Assembly: GCA_021738245.1 (NCBI GenBank)
Contig: JAIPCJ010000005.1
Coordinates: forward strand, 1 to 64,000
Direction of reading: 5' to 3'
DNA from: Methylotenera sp.
GTDB lineage: Bacteria > Pseudomonadota > Gammaproteobacteria > Burkholderiales > Burkholderiaceae_C
Length of the DNA stretch: 64,000 bases
The position numbers were made by a program, and so were the translations under genes. Below, in pieces: positions 36,242 to 45,104 of this stretch. How positions within the stretch are numbered: position 1 is the first letter of the stretch; the number at the start of each line of letters is the position of its first letter. The notes under the pieces are model-generated. The model searched no databases. It was not told the origin of the DNA and saw only the letters and a list, made by a program, of their open reading frames with translations.

Positions 36242-36639
36242 TGGCGGCGCGCGTGTCGCCCAACGAGCTTCAGTCCTTTCTTGCTTTTGATTTCGGCCTG
36301 CGTCGCATCGGCGTGGCCTCGGGCACGCGGCTGCTGGGCAGCGCCGAGCCGCGCGGCACCCTCCGTGGCGGTGATTTCGACGCGATAGCCGCCCTCATCG
36401 AGACCTGGCAGCCCGATGCCCTCGTCATCGGCGTGCCTCGCCACCCGGACGGTGCACCGCACGAGATGACCGCCAAGGCGCAGAACTTCGGCCGCCGGCT
36501 GTCGGGCCGTTACCACCTGCCGGTCTTCGAGGTGGACGAGCGCTACACCAGCGTCGAAGCCGAGGCCGAAGGCGCGCACGACGTGGACGCCGCCGCGGCC
36601 GCCCTGATCCTGGAACAGTTTTTCCGAGAACACCCATGA
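36241..36639 (+). CDS. ruvX: RuvX/YqgF pre-16S rRNA nuclease (Holliday-junction resolvase fold)
   Basis: The 132-residue protein has the RNase H-like fold. The metal-binding acidic residues are in FLAFDFGLRRIGVASG (first aspartate), VFEVDERYTSVEAE (glutamate) and HDVDAAAAALILEQF (last aspartate). YqgF enzymes process the 5' end of 16S rRNA and were earlier called putative Holliday-junction resolvases. Its ATG overlaps the yqgE stop by one base and its stop overlaps pyrR by four. The extended N-terminus before the first strand is only about 11 residues, so this start is reliable. Confidence 0.94.
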   Translation: MAARVSPNELQSFLAFDFGLRRIGVASGTRLLGSAEPRGTLRGGDFDAIAALIETWQPDALVIGVPRHPDGAPHEMTAKAQNFGRRLSGRYHLPVFEVDERYTSVEAEAEGAHDVDAAAAALILEQFFREHP

Positions 36640-37121
36640 GTGACCTGCTGCTGGACGCCGAGGCCCTGTACCTCGAGCTCAAACGCGGCGTGCAGCGACT
36701 GCTGACGCCCGACACCGCCCTGGTGGGCATCTGGAGCGGCGGCGCCTGGCTGGCCGAGCGGCTCGCGGCCGATCTGGGCGTGGCCTCGGGCGTCATCTCC
36801 AGCGCCATGCACCGCGACGACTTCGGCTCGCGCGGCATGGCCAAGGCCGACCACACCACGCTGCCCTTCGACGTGAACGGTCGCGACATCCTGCTGATCG
36901 ACGATGTGCTCTACACCGGGCGCACCACCCGGGCGGTGATCAACGAGCTGTTCGACTTCGGCCGGCCGGCGCGCGTGCAACTGGCCGTGCTGGTGGACCG
37001 TGGCGGCCGTGAGCTGCCCATCGAGCCCGCCTTCTCGGCCGCGCGCGTGACGCTCGGCGCCGCCCAGAAGCTGCGACTGGCGCGCAGCGAAGACGGTCGT
37101 TTCCGATTCGAGGTGCAGTGA
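36636..37121 (+). CDS. pyrR: pyrimidine operon regulator/uracil phosphoribosyltransferase PyrR
   Basis: The 161-residue protein has the PRTase fold: PRPP-binding loop [16 protein letters not shown] and [13 protein letters not shown] near the C-terminus. In Gram-positive bacteria PyrR attenuates the pyr operon by RNA binding; in proteobacteria its role is less clear. I see no obvious attenuator or PyrR-binding loop in the few bases between these overlapping genes. It sits between ruvX (4-base overlap) and pyrB (1-base overlap), as in many Burkholderiales. Confidence 0.94.
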   Translation: MSDLLLDAEALYLELKRGVQRLLTPDTALVGIWSGGAWLAERLAADLGVASGVISSAMHRDDFGSRGMAKADHTTLPFDVNGRDILLIDDVLYTGRTTRAVINELFDFGRPARVQLAVLVDRGGRELPIEPAFSAARVTLGAAQKLRLARSEDGRFRFEVQ

Positions 37122-38083
37122 TGCTGTCCAAGCGCAACCCCCAGCTCAACAAGCACGGCGAACTCATCCACCTGCTGTCCATCGAAGGCCTGCCGCGCGC
37201 GGTCATCGAGCAGATCCTGGACACCGCCGGCAGCTTTCTCTCCGTCAACGACCGCGAGGTCAAGAAGGTGCCGCTGCTGCGCGGCAAGTCGGTGTTCAAC
37301 CTGTTCTTCGAGAACAGCACCCGCACCCGCACCACCTTCGAGATCGCGGCCAAGCGCCTGAGCGCCGACGTCATCAACCTCGACATCGCCCGCAGCTCCA
37401 CGGCCAAGGGCGAGACCCTGCTGGACACCGTGGCCAACCTGAGCGCCATGCATGCCGACATGTTCGTCGTGCGCCACAGCGAGAGCGGCGCGCCTCATCT
37501 GATCGCCCAGCACTGTGCGCCGCACGTGCATGTGGTGAATGCGGGTGACGGCCGCCACGCCCACCCGACGCAGGGCCTGCTGGACATGTACACGATCCGG
37601 CACTTCAAGAAGGACTTCCGCAACCTGACGGTGGCCATCGTGGGCGACATCGTGCACTCGCGCGTGGCCCGGTCCGACATCCATGCCCTCAACATCCTGG
37701 GCGTGCCCGAGATCCGCGCCGTCGGCCCCAAGACCCTGGTGCCCGGCGACCTGCGCGACATGGGCGTGCGCGTCTGCCACGACATGGCCGAAGGCGTGAA
37801 GGATGCCGACGTCGTCATCATGCTGCGGCTGCAGAACGAGCGCATGAACGGCGGCATGCTGCCCAGCAGCGGCGAGTTCTTCAAGCACTTCGGCCTGACG
37901 CCCGACAAGCTCGCGCTGGCCAAGCCCGACGCCATCGTGATGCACCCCGGCCCCATCAACCGCGGCGTGGAGATCGCGTCCGAGGTGGCCGATGGCAAGA
38001 GCAGCGTCATCCTGCCGCAGGTCACCTTCGGCATTGCGGTGCGCATGGCGGTCATGGCCATCCTTGCAGGCAATGAGGCTTAA
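37121..38083 (+). CDS. pyrB: aspartate carbamoyltransferase catalytic subunit
   Basis: PyrB condenses carbamoyl phosphate and aspartate, the second step of pyrimidine synthesis. The 320-residue protein has [20 protein letters not shown] with the carbamoyl-phosphate STRTR motif, [18 protein letters not shown], and [13 protein letters not shown]. No regulatory subunit gene (pyrI) is present; instead a pseudo-dihydroorotase follows three bases downstream, as for the class A ATCase complexes of pseudomonads. The ATG at 37121 shares a base with the pyrR stop, and a GTG one codon before it is an alternative. Confidence 0.96.
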   Translation: MLSKRNPQLNKHGELIHLLSIEGLPRAVIEQILDTAGSFLSVNDREVKKVPLLRGKSVFNLFFENSTRTRTTFEIAAKRLSADVINLDIARSSTAKGETLLDTVANLSAMHADMFVVRHSESGAPHLIAQHCAPHVHVVNAGDGRHAHPTQGLLDMYTIRHFKKDFRNLTVAIVGDIVHSRVARSDIHALNILGVPEIRAVGPKTLVPGDLRDMGVRVCHDMAEGVKDADVVIMLRLQNERMNGGMLPSSGEFFKHFGLTPDKLALAKPDAIVMHPGPINRGVEIASEVADGKSSVILPQVTFGIAVRMAVMAILAGNEA

Positions 38084-38086
38084 CAG

Positions 38087-39391
38087 ATGAAGATCCTGAT
38101 CAAGAACGGCCGCCTCATCGACCCGGCCTCCAGTCTCGACCGCATCGGCGACCTGGCGATTGCCAATGGCCGCATCGTCCACCTCGGTGACGTCACCGAC
38201 TTCACTGCCGACCGCAGCATCGATGCCACCGGCCTCATCGTCGCGCCGGGCCTCGTGGACCTGTGCGCCCGCCTGCGCGAGCCGGGCCATGAGCATGAAG
38301 GCCTGCTGGAGAGCGAACTGGCTGCGGCGGCGGCCGGTGGCGTGACCAGTCTCGTCTGCCCGCCCGATACCGACCCGACGCTGGATGAACCTGGGCTGGT
38401 CGAGATGCTCAAGTTCCGTGCCCGCAAGCTGAGCCGCTGCCGGCTGTTCCCGCTCGGGGCGCTCACACGCGGCCTGGAGGGCAAGGCGCTGACCGAGATG
38501 GCGGAGCTGACCGAAGCGGGCTGCATCGGCTTCTCGCAGGCTGAGGTAGCGATCAAGGACACCTTGGTGCTGCACCGGGCCCTGCAGTACGCGGCGACCT
38601 ATGGCTATACCGTCTGGCTGCGGCCCCAGGATGCCTGGCTGGGCGGCGGCGTGGCGGCCAGCGGGTCGGTAGCCACGCGACTGGGCCTGTCCGGCGTGCC
38701 GGTGAGTGCCGAGACGGTGGCCCTGCACACCCTCTTCGAGCTGGTCAAGGCCACGGGCGCGCGGGTGCACCTGTGCCGCATCAGCAGCGCGGCGGGTGTG
38801 GACCTGGTGCGCGCCGCCAAGCGCGACGGCCTGCCCGTGACCGCCGATGTGTCCATCAACTCGCTGCACCTGAGCGACGTGGACATCGGCTACTTCGACT
38901 CCGCCATGCGCCTGACCCCGCCGCTGCGCCAGGGCCGCGACCGGGATGCACTGCGTGCGGGCCTCGCCGACGGCACCCTGGATGCGCTGGTGTCCGACCA
39001 CATGCCCGTCACGCTGGACGAGAAGGCCGTGCCCTTCGCCGAGGCCACGCCCGGCGCCACCGGGCTGGAGCTGCTGCTCAGTCTGGCCCTCCGCTGGGCC
39101 CAGGACAGCGGCCTGCCGATGTCGCGCGCCCTCGGCGTGGTGACGGCGGAGCCGGTGCGGGTGCTGGGCGCGGCCCTGGGCTCGCTCGCGGCCAGCGCGG
39201 GCCGGTTGGTCGAGGGCGGCGTGGCCGATGTCTGCGTGTTCGACGCAGGCGCCAGCTGGGCCGTCACCCCCGAGGCGCTTGCCAGCCAGGGCAAGCACAC
39301 GCCCTTCGCGTTCGAGCGCACCGGCTTCGAGCTGCCGGCGCGTGTGCGCTGCACCCTGGTGGCTGGCCACGTCGCCTACGAGGCCGCATGA
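38087..39391 (+). CDS. pyrC': dihydroorotase-like protein lacking catalytic metal ligands (PyrC')
   Basis: The 434-residue protein is a dihydroorotase-fold partner of PyrB. It has the usual N-terminal start MKILIKNGRLIDPASSLDR and the C-terminal SDHMPVTLDEK block. The metal site is broken. The HxHxR after GLVD is Cys-Ala-Arg (GLVDLCARLREPG). The carbamylated-lysine position is arginine (GALTRGLEGK), and the histidine usually in an HxEDP-like motif reads RPQDAW. By analogy with Pseudomonas PyrC', it should be an inactive structural subunit of the aspartate carbamoyltransferase complex, with a functional dihydroorotase elsewhere. Its stop overlaps the acyltransferase start by 4 bases. Confidence 0.9.
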   Translation: MKILIKNGRLIDPASSLDRIGDLAIANGRIVHLGDVTDFTADRSIDATGLIVAPGLVDLCARLREPGHEHEGLLESELAAAAAGGVTSLVCPPDTDPTLDEPGLVEMLKFRARKLSRCRLFPLGALTRGLEGKALTEMAELTEAGCIGFSQAEVAIKDTLVLHRALQYAATYGYTVWLRPQDAWLGGGVAASGSVATRLGLSGVPVSAETVALHTLFELVKATGARVHLCRISSAAGVDLVRAAKRDGLPVTADVSINSLHLSDVDIGYFDSAMRLTPPLRQGRDRDALRAGLADGTLDALVSDHMPVTLDEKAVPFAEATPGATGLELLLSLALRWAQDSGLPMSRALGVVTAEPVRVLGAALGSLAASAGRLVEGGVADVCVFDAGASWAVTPEALASQGKHTPFAFERTGFELPARVRCTLVAGHVAYEAA

Positions 39392-40116
39392 GGTCACTGG
39401 TTGCAGCCGCACGGCTGCTGCGGCTCGTGCCGCATGTGCTGCACGGGCTGTGGATCGTGCGCCGGCGCTTCGAGCTGCTGGGGGCCGCCGAGCGGCACCA
39501 ACTCATCCAGTGGTGGTCGATCAAGACGCTGCGCATCCTCGGCATCCGGCTGAACGTGGCCGGCACGGCGCTGCCCACCGGCCATCTGCTGGTGGCCAAC
39601 CACGTCTCGTGGCTGGACATCGCTGCGGTGCATGCGGTGCTGCCGCAGGCGCGCTTCGTGTCCAAGGCCGATGTGAAGCATTGGCCGCTGGTCGGCGCGC
39701 TTGTCGCCGGAGCCGGCACGCTCTTCATCGAACGCAGCAGCAAGCGTGATGCCCTGCGCGTCGTGCATCAGACGGCTGCGGCGCTGCAGGGCGGCGACTG
39801 TGTCGCGGTGTTCCCGGAAGGCACCACCGGGGCCGGGCCGGAGCTGCTGCCCTTCCATGCCAACCTGCTGCAGGCTGCCGTGTCGACCGACGCGCCGGTG
39901 CTGCCCCTGGCCCTGCGCTGGCACGAACCGGGCGAACGCTTCAGCAGCTCGGCGCGCTTCATCGGCGACACCACGCTGGTGCAAAGCCTGTGGCGCATCG
40001 CCAGCGCGCGCGGCCTGGCCATCGATGTGCAGGTGTTGCCGAGCGTGCCCTCGGCGGGGCTGGATCGGCGGGCGCTGGGCGAGCAGCTGCGTCAGGTGAT
40101 CGCCGCGAGGCTCTGA
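39388..40116 (+). CDS. lysophospholipid (1-acyl-sn-glycerol-3-phosphate) acyltransferase
   Basis: The 242-residue protein is a PlsC-type acyltransferase. Motif I is NHVSWLD (His72 and Asp77), and motif III is AVFPEGTT near residue 155. A short hydrophobic N-terminal segment near residues 10-25 suggests peripheral or integral membrane attachment. It would make phosphatidic acid or remodel lysophospholipids; it does not have to be the main PlsC. It ends the pyrimidine operon, overlapping pyrC' by 4 bases, an order seen in related genomes. It ends two bases before the convergent hydroxypyruvate-isomerase-like gene. Confidence 0.92.
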   Translation: MRSLVAAARLLRLVPHVLHGLWIVRRRFELLGAAERHQLIQWWSIKTLRILGIRLNVAGTALPTGHLLVANHVSWLDIAAVHAVLPQARFVSKADVKHWPLVGALVAGAGTLFIERSSKRDALRVVHQTAAALQGGDCVAVFPEGTTGAGPELLPFHANLLQAAVSTDAPVLPLALRWHEPGERFSSSARFIGDTTLVQSLWRIASARGLAIDVQVLPSVPSAGLDRRALGEQLRQVIAARL

Positions 40117-40117
40117 G

Positions 40118-40867
40118 TCAGGCCAGCCAGCGCAGTCCTGTCGACGTCGTTGCGCGAGGCCGGTACTCCAGCCCCACCGCGCCCGCCCAGGCCCGGCTGT
40201 CCAGCAGCGCCAGTTCGGCGGCGTATTCGTCCCGCTCGGGTTCGTGGCGGCCAGCCACGCCGGCCACCTGCACATGGCCCAGCACGCCAAGGTCCAGCGC
40301 GCAGGTCAGGTGGCTCAGGGACTCGCCCTCGGTCACGCGGCAGTGGTAGAGGTCCAGTTGCAGTTGAACGCGCGGCGCGCCGAGTTCCGCCAGCAGCGCC
40401 AGGGCCTGGGCCTGGGTGTGCAGGAAGTAGCCGGGCATGTCGCGCCGGTTGATGGGCTCCACGACCAGCGGCAGCGCGGACTGCTCAGCTGCCCAGCGCA
40501 GGTTGGCCAGCCAGGTGTCGCGGTGGGCCGGCGTGTCCTCCGCCAGGCCCGACAGCAGATGCACCCGCGCGGCGCCAAGGCGGGTCGCGAGGTCCAGTCC
40601 GCGCAGGGTGGCCTCGCGAAAGCGCATCTCCTGCCCCGGCAGGGCCGCAAAGCCGCGTTCGCCAGCGGTCCAGTCGCCGGCCGGCGCGTTGATGAGCACC
40701 ACGCGCAGGCCGGCCAGTGCCGCGGTCAACGCGGCCGTGTCGTGCAGATGGGGCTGCTGCAGCTCCACGGCGGTGAAGCCGTCGGCCCGCGCGGCGGCGG
40801 GGCGGTCGAGGTAGGCGTGCTCGCCGTACAGCCAGTCAAGATTGGCGGCGAAGCGCGCTTCGATCAC
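40118..40867 (-). CDS. hydroxypyruvate isomerase-like TIM-barrel protein
   Basis: The 249-residue protein has the xylose-isomerase-like TIM-barrel fold of the Hyi family. It opens FAANLDWLYGEHAYLDRPAAARADGF and has the acid-base glutamate in VVEPINRRDMPGY and the second in GLEYRPRATT. The D-Y-H of LQLDLYHCR carries further metal ligands. The usual reaction is hydroxypyruvate to tartronate semialdehyde. No glyoxylate-pathway genes are nearby, so the substrate is uncertain. The start is GTG at 40867; this codon overlaps the DUF4254 stop by 4 bases and gives a good family N-terminus. It is convergent with the acyltransferase. Confidence 0.88.
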   Translation of the reverse strand: MIEARFAANLDWLYGEHAYLDRPAAARADGFTAVELQQPHLHDTAALTAALAGLRVVLINAPAGDWTAGERGFAALPGQEMRFREATLRGLDLATRLGAARVHLLSGLAEDTPAHRDTWLANLRWAAEQSALPLVVEPINRRDMPGYFLHTQAQALALLAELGAPRVQLQLDLYHCRVTEGESLSHLTCALDLGVLGHVQVAGVAGRHEPERDEYAAELALLDSRAWAGAVGLEYRPRATTSTGLRWLA

Positions 40868-41487
40868 TTGGACTCCGCCACCAGCGCTGGGTTCAGGCGC
40901 GGGTCGTTGTACATCTTGAACTGACGGTAGACCTTGAAATACGCCCGGCCGGCGCGGGCATCGGCCAGCAGCTCGTCGTAGCAGCGGCCCAGGTCGCTGC
41001 GCTGCTGCTGCAGGCGCTCCAGCCGCTCGGCGCAGGCCTGGCGGTGGGCGTCGTCCACGTCCTGGCGCTGCGTCTGCTCGCGCATCGCGGCGATCTTCAG
41101 GCCCAGGATGGAGATGCGGTCGAGCATCGAGCCGGCGGTCTCGCTGTTCAGGCGTGCACCCGGCGGCACGGTCGAGCGGGGCAGGGCGCTGGCCAGCGTG
41201 GCGGGGTCGACCAGGCCGAGGGCGGACAGCAGGAACTCGTCGATGCGCTCGATGGCGTCGTTGCGGGCCTGGTTGTGGCGGTCGATGGCGCGCTTGTTCG
41301 CGACGATCTCGGCGTCCGGCGCCTGCGTGCGTCGGGCCAGGTCTTCCTGCGCCCACAGGCTGCGGTTGTGGAAATGGTTGACGGCCACCCAGCCCTGCAC
41401 GTCGGTCGCCTCGACCAGCACGGGGGGCGAGGCGAGGGCGGCATCCTGCGCGGCGATGACTTCAGCGGAAGAGGGCAGTGCGATCAT
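40864..41487 (-). CDS. DUF4254 domain protein
   Basis: The 207-residue protein belongs to DUF4254, a helical family of unknown function usually found beside glycosyltransferases and LPS genes. It is almost entirely helical, rich in Arg, Glu and Gln, with the repeated-looking NHFHNRSLWAQEDLARR and LDRISILGLKIAAMREQ segments. No signal peptide or membrane helix is visible, so it is cytosolic. I start at the ATG at 41487; an in-frame codon 108 bases upstream adds residues with no resemblance to the family. It diverges from the family-9 glycosyltransferase across 43 bases and overlaps the hydroxypyruvate isomerase-like gene by 4 bases. Confidence 0.88.
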   Translation of the reverse strand: MIALPSSAEVIAAQDAALASPPVLVEATDVQGWVAVNHFHNRSLWAQEDLARRTQAPDAEIVANKRAIDRHNQARNDAIERIDEFLLSALGLVDPATLASALPRSTVPPGARLNSETAGSMLDRISILGLKIAAMREQTQRQDVDDAHRQACAERLERLQQQRSDLGRCYDELLADARAGRAYFKVYRQFKMYNDPRLNPALVAESK

Positions 41488-41530
41488 GAATTGGGGTGGA
41501 GAATCCCGCGCCATTTGTAAAGAACTGCCG

Positions 41531-42484
41531 ATGATAGAAGCCCGCCCGCTGATCGTTCGCCTGCGCAACTTCGTGGGCGACACGGTATTGAGCATTCCCG
41601 CACTGCGGCTGCTCGAACGCCATGGCTACGCGCTGGAGCTGCTGGGCAAGGGCTGGGCGCGCGGCCTGCTGGAGGCCGAAGGCTGGCCGGTGCATGTGCG
41701 CCCGGCCGGGCTGCATGACCGCATCGGCCAGCTGCGGGTGATGCGCCGGGAGGCAACGAGGCGCGACCCGGCCTTCGCGGCGCGCGAGAACATGCTGCTC
41801 TTCCCGTATGCGTTCTCGGCCGCGCTGGATGCGCGCCTCGCGGGCCTGAAGCCCGTGGGCCATGCGGGCGACGGCCGCGGCTGGCTGCTGCGCCGTGGCC
41901 TGCCGCGCCGGGACGGCCGGCATACGCTGGTGGAGTACTGGGAGCTGGCCTGCGATTTTCTCGGCGTGCAGGCCGAGCCGCCGGTGGACATCGGCATGCA
42001 GGTCAGCGAGGCTCAGCGCGAGCAGGCGCGGGCGATGCTGGCATCGCTCGGGCTCGGGCCGGGGGGCTACGTGCTGATTTGCCCCTTCGCCAACGGCCGG
42101 GTGGAGTTCCTGGACCGCAGCTGGCCGGCCTTTCCCGAATTCGTGAAGCGCCTGAAGGCCGAAGGGCGGCCAGTCGTCATCGTGCCGGGGCCGGCGGAGG
42201 TGGAAGGTGCCCAGCGGCTCTACCCGGATGCGCTGCGGCTCGATGGCGTCGGGCTGGGCGCCTACAACGCGCTGCTGCAGCTTGCGGGCGTGGTGGTGGC
42301 CAACGACACCGGCCCGGCCCACATGGCCGCCGGCGTGGGCGCGCGGCTGCTGAGCATCTGGGGCCCGGTGGATGCGGCGCGCTGGGCGCCGTGGGGGTCG
42401 AGCGTCACGCTCATGCGACGCGGACCGGGTGAGTGGTCCAGCGTCGATGAGGTGATCTCAGCCGTGGGTCAGGCCTTGCCCTGA
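41531..42484 (+). CDS. glycosyltransferase family 9 (heptosyltransferase-like)
   Basis: The 317-residue protein has the GT-B fold of heptosyltransferases. It begins [22 protein letters not shown] and has the sugar-nucleotide block [29 protein letters not shown] near residues 240-275. It should transfer a heptose or other sugar to LPS inner core, in the inner membrane periphery. The specific acceptor is unknown, since it lacks close WaaC/WaaF neighbours. Its 3' end overlaps the 3' end of gpmA, on the other strand, by 16 bases. It is divergent from DUF4254; the two families often co-occur. Confidence 0.9.
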   Translation: MIEARPLIVRLRNFVGDTVLSIPALRLLERHGYALELLGKGWARGLLEAEGWPVHVRPAGLHDRIGQLRVMRREATRRDPAFAARENMLLFPYAFSAALDARLAGLKPVGHAGDGRGWLLRRGLPRRDGRHTLVEYWELACDFLGVQAEPPVDIGMQVSEAQREQARAMLASLGLGPGGYVLICPFANGRVEFLDRSWPAFPEFVKRLKAEGRPVVIVPGPAEVEGAQRLYPDALRLDGVGLGAYNALLQLAGVVVANDTGPAHMAAGVGARLLSIWGPVDAARWAPWGSSVTLMRRGPGEWSSVDEVISAVGQALP

Positions 42485-43212
42485 TTCGCGACGGCGGCAG
42501 CCGCCTTGGCCGCGGCCTCGGCGTCGCCGAGGTAGTAGCTCTTGATGGGCTTCAGGTCGGCGTCGAGCTCGTACACCAGCGGGATGCCGTTGGGGATGTT
42601 CACGCCGACGATGGCGTCATCGGCAATGTTGTCCAGGTACTTCACGAGCGCACGGATGCTGTTGCCGTGCGCGGCGATCAGCACGCGCTCGCCGCCCTTG
42701 ATGGCCGGGGCGACGGTCTCGTTCCAGAACGGCAGCACGCGGGCGACGGTGTCCTTCAGGCATTCGGTCAGTGGGATGTCGCTTGCATCCAGGCCACGGT
42801 AGCGGCGGTCGCTGCGCTCGCTGCGCGGGTCGGTGGCCTCCAGCGCCGGCGGCGGCGTGTCGTAGCTGCGGCGCCAGATCAGCACCTGTTCATCGCCGTA
42901 TTGCTTGGCCATGTCGGCCTTGTTGAGGCCCTGCAGTGCGCCGTAGTGGCGCTCGTTCAGGCGCCAGGCGTGGCGCACCGGCAGCCAGGTGCGGTCCATC
43001 TGGTCCAGGCAGTGCCAGAGCGTCCAGACGGCACGCTTGAGGACCGAGGTGTAGGCGATGTCGAAGTCATAGCCTGCTTCCTTCAGCAGCCGCCCGGCCT
43101 GCTTGGCCTGCTCCACGCCGGTGGGCGTGAGGTCCACATCGGTCCAGCCTGTGAAACGGTTTTCGAGATTCCAGGTCGATTCGCCGTGGCGGATGAGGAC
43201 GAGCTTGTACAT
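42469..43212 (-). CDS. gpmA: 2,3-bisphosphoglycerate-dependent phosphoglycerate mutase
   Basis: GpmA interconverts 3- and 2-phosphoglycerate in glycolysis. The 247-residue protein has the phosphohistidine motif [20 protein letters not shown] (His9), [13 protein letters not shown], and [18 protein letters not shown] with the second catalytic histidine. The length and the closing Ala-rich tail suit the family. It ends inside the 3' end of the convergent glycosyltransferase gene. A 189-base gap separates its start from the porin gene, and both promoters must lie there. Confidence 0.96.
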   Translation of the reverse strand: MYKLVLIRHGESTWNLENRFTGWTDVDLTPTGVEQAKQAGRLLKEAGYDFDIAYTSVLKRAVWTLWHCLDQMDRTWLPVRHAWRLNERHYGALQGLNKADMAKQYGDEQVLIWRRSYDTPPPALEATDPRSERSDRRYRGLDASDIPLTECLKDTVARVLPFWNETVAPAIKGGERVLIAAHGNSIRALVKYLDNIADDAIVGVNIPNGIPLVYELDADLKPIKSYYLGDAEAAAKAAAAVANQGKA

Positions 43213-43307
43213 GGCACTCCAGAGAGGGGTTTGAGCGGCTGAAATTGTAGGGAGGCCGCGACGCCGGCCTCCCGCAGTTCCTTCGACTGTGAATCAGTGC
43301 TCATTCC

Positions 43308-43329
43308 TTTCTGACGGAGGCGTCAGAAA
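43308..43329. promoter_or_regulatory. inverted repeat in the gpmA-porin intergenic region
   Basis: TTTCTGACG at 43308-43316 pairs exactly with CGTCAGAAA at 43321-43329, around a GAGG loop. It is 73 bases upstream of the porin ATG and about 95 bases upstream of gpmA on the other strand. There is no T-run, so it is not a plain terminator. An operator or an RNA hairpin in the porin leader is possible. I could not assign a recognised regulator. Confidence 0.5.
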
Positions 43330-43401
43330 TGAGTTGGCGACTCGAATAATCCGGGTTTTCCCGATCAAACACGGCCCCCCGCCGAATCAAGGAGTCAACC
43401 C

Positions 43402-44601
43402 ATGATGGTTCACGCACGACATCGTCTGCTTCCCCTGCTGCTGGCCCTCGCGGCCGGCGGCGCTTCTGCCGCCGACGGCATGTTCTCGCTGTCCGGCTTC
43501 GGGACGCTGGGCCTCGTGCGCACCAGCACCGACGACGCGCAGTTCGCGCTGTTCGGCCAGACGCGCGGCGCCGACAAGGACGCCAGCGCCGAGGTCGACA
43601 GCAAGCTCGGCGTGCAGGTCGGTGCCAAGTTCAGCGATGTGTTCTCGGGCACCCTGCAGGTGCTGACCAAGTCCAACGGCAAGGGCAACTTCACGCCGGG
43701 CGTGGAATGGGCCTTCCTGAAGGCCCAGGTCACGCCGGCGCTGTCGCTGCGCGCTGGCCGCATGGGTGCGCCGTTCTTCGCGGTGTCGGACTTCCGCGAC
43801 GTCGGCTTTGCCAACACGGCCCTGCGCCCGCCCAAGGATGTGTATGACCAGGTGCCGGTCAGCCACTTCGACGGCGCCGATGCGAGCTACCAGCTCAGCA
43901 CCTCGGTCGGCACGCTGACGGGTCAGGTGTTCGGCGGCAAGGCCTCCGACACCTCGCAGCGCTACAAGGTGGATGTGAAGAGCCTGGCTGGCTTCAATGC
44001 CACGCTGGAGACGGACGCCGGCCTCACGCTGCGCCTGGGCTATGCCGAAGGCAAGCTGACCGTGGGCAATGATGCGCTGAACGGGCTCGTGGCCACGCTG
44101 CGCGCCACGCCGTTCGCGGCCGTGGGCAACCAGCTCGACCCGAACAACAGCAAGGCCTCCTTCACCGGCGTGGGCCTGACCTGGGACCAGGGCGACTGGG
44201 TCGCCAGCGCCGAGTACACCCAGCGCCGCATCAAGACCTTCCTGGCCGACACCGACGGCTGGTACGTGCTTGTCGGCCACCGCTTCGGTCCGCTGACGCC
44301 CTATGTGACGGTGTCGGAAGCCCGCACGGTCAACAGCAACGTCAACAACACCATTCCCGCGGCGACGCCCCAACTCGCGGCACTGAAGGCCGCCGTGGAC
44401 GGTGTGGTGGAGGGCCAGCGCCACACGCAGAAGACCTTCGCAGTCGGCGCCCGTTGGGACTTTGCGCGCAACCTCGCCCTGAAGGCGCAGTGGGAGAACG
44501 TGCGCCCGGACGGCCGCGGCTATTTCATCTCGCCCACCGCCAACTGGGGCAACGGCAAGACCGTCAACGTGATCAGCGTCGCGCTGGACACCGTGTTCTG
44601 A
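43402..44601 (+). CDS. outer-membrane porin
   Basis: The 399-residue protein has a signal peptide ending at GGASAADGMF, alternating beta-strand residues with many Tyr/Phe/Gly positions, and a C-terminal phenylalanine (SVALDTVF), the outer-membrane insertion signal. It is a Gram-negative porin-like beta-barrel of about the size of 16-stranded trimeric porins, although I cannot identify the pore type or substrate. A clear ribosome binding site (GGAG, seven bases before the ATG) supports the start at 43402; a second ATG follows immediately. The next two genes, a half-size phosphate-binding-like protein and a chemoreceptor, are on the same strand with short gaps. Confidence 0.85.
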   Translation: MMVHARHRLLPLLLALAAGGASAADGMFSLSGFGTLGLVRTSTDDAQFALFGQTRGADKDASAEVDSKLGVQVGAKFSDVFSGTLQVLTKSNGKGNFTPGVEWAFLKAQVTPALSLRAGRMGAPFFAVSDFRDVGFANTALRPPKDVYDQVPVSHFDGADASYQLSTSVGTLTGQVFGGKASDTSQRYKVDVKSLAGFNATLETDAGLTLRLGYAEGKLTVGNDALNGLVATLRATPFAAVGNQLDPNNSKASFTGVGLTWDQGDWVASAEYTQRRIKTFLADTDGWYVLVGHRFGPLTPYVTVSEARTVNSNVNNTIPAATPQLAALKAAVDGVVEGQRHTQKTFAVGARWDFARNLALKAQWENVRPDGRGYFISPTANWGNGKTVNVISVALDTVF

Positions 44602-44616
44602 TCAGGAAGCAACGCC

Positions 44617-45039
44617 ATGACTCTCAAGCAAATCTTCTCCGGCCTGGCGCTGGCCTTCCTGGCGCTGGGCGCCCAGGCGCAAGTCGCCGTCGTCGTGAAC
44701 CCCAAGAGCGCTGCGGCCTCGATGACGGCCGACCAGGTCGCCAGCATCTTCCTCGGCAAGAGTGCCACCTTGCCCAGCGGCGCGACCGCAGCGGCGGCTG
44801 ACCAGGCCGAAGGCTCGGCTATTCGCGAGCAGTTCTACAGCAAGGTCGCCGGCAAGCAGGCCGCGCAGGTCAAGGCAGCCTGGTCGCGCCTGGTGTTCTC
44901 CGGCAAGGCCACGCCGCCCAAGGAACTGTCCAGCTCCGCCGACGTGAAGAAGTTCGTCGCGGCCAACCCTGACGCGATCGGCTATATCGAGAAATCTGCC
45001 GTGGATGGCAGCGTCAAGGTCGTGTTGACCGTCGACTGA
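44617..45039 (+). CDS. half-size PstS-like periplasmic protein
   Basis: The 140-residue protein has a Sec signal peptide (cleavage near AQAQV) and the small PstS-like fold: VNPKSAAASMTADQVASIFLGKSATLPSG, a central GSAIREQFYSKVAGKQAAQ and a final DAIGYIEKSAVDGSVKVVL. It is about half the length of a periplasmic phosphate-binding protein, so it probably holds only part of the ligand-binding cleft. It starts 15 bases after the porin gene and ends 65 bases before the chemoreceptor. No phosphate transporter is nearby. It may present a ligand to the porin or the chemoreceptor, but that is inference. Confidence 0.85.
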   Translation: MTLKQIFSGLALAFLALGAQAQVAVVVNPKSAAASMTADQVASIFLGKSATLPSGATAAAADQAEGSAIREQFYSKVAGKQAAQVKAAWSRLVFSGKATPPKELSSSADVKKFVAANPDAIGYIEKSAVDGSVKVVLTVD

Positions 45040-45104
45040 AACCTGCGCACCGCAGATGATGGGCAGAGGGCGCGTTACGCCCCGCCCCGCCTTGGAGACC
45101 TCGA

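Noticed and set aside
43323-43345. A possible Pho box upstream of the porin gene
   Set aside because: The bases do not match the CTGTCAT-type direct repeats of the Pho box; phosphate control is suggested only by the PstS-like gene.
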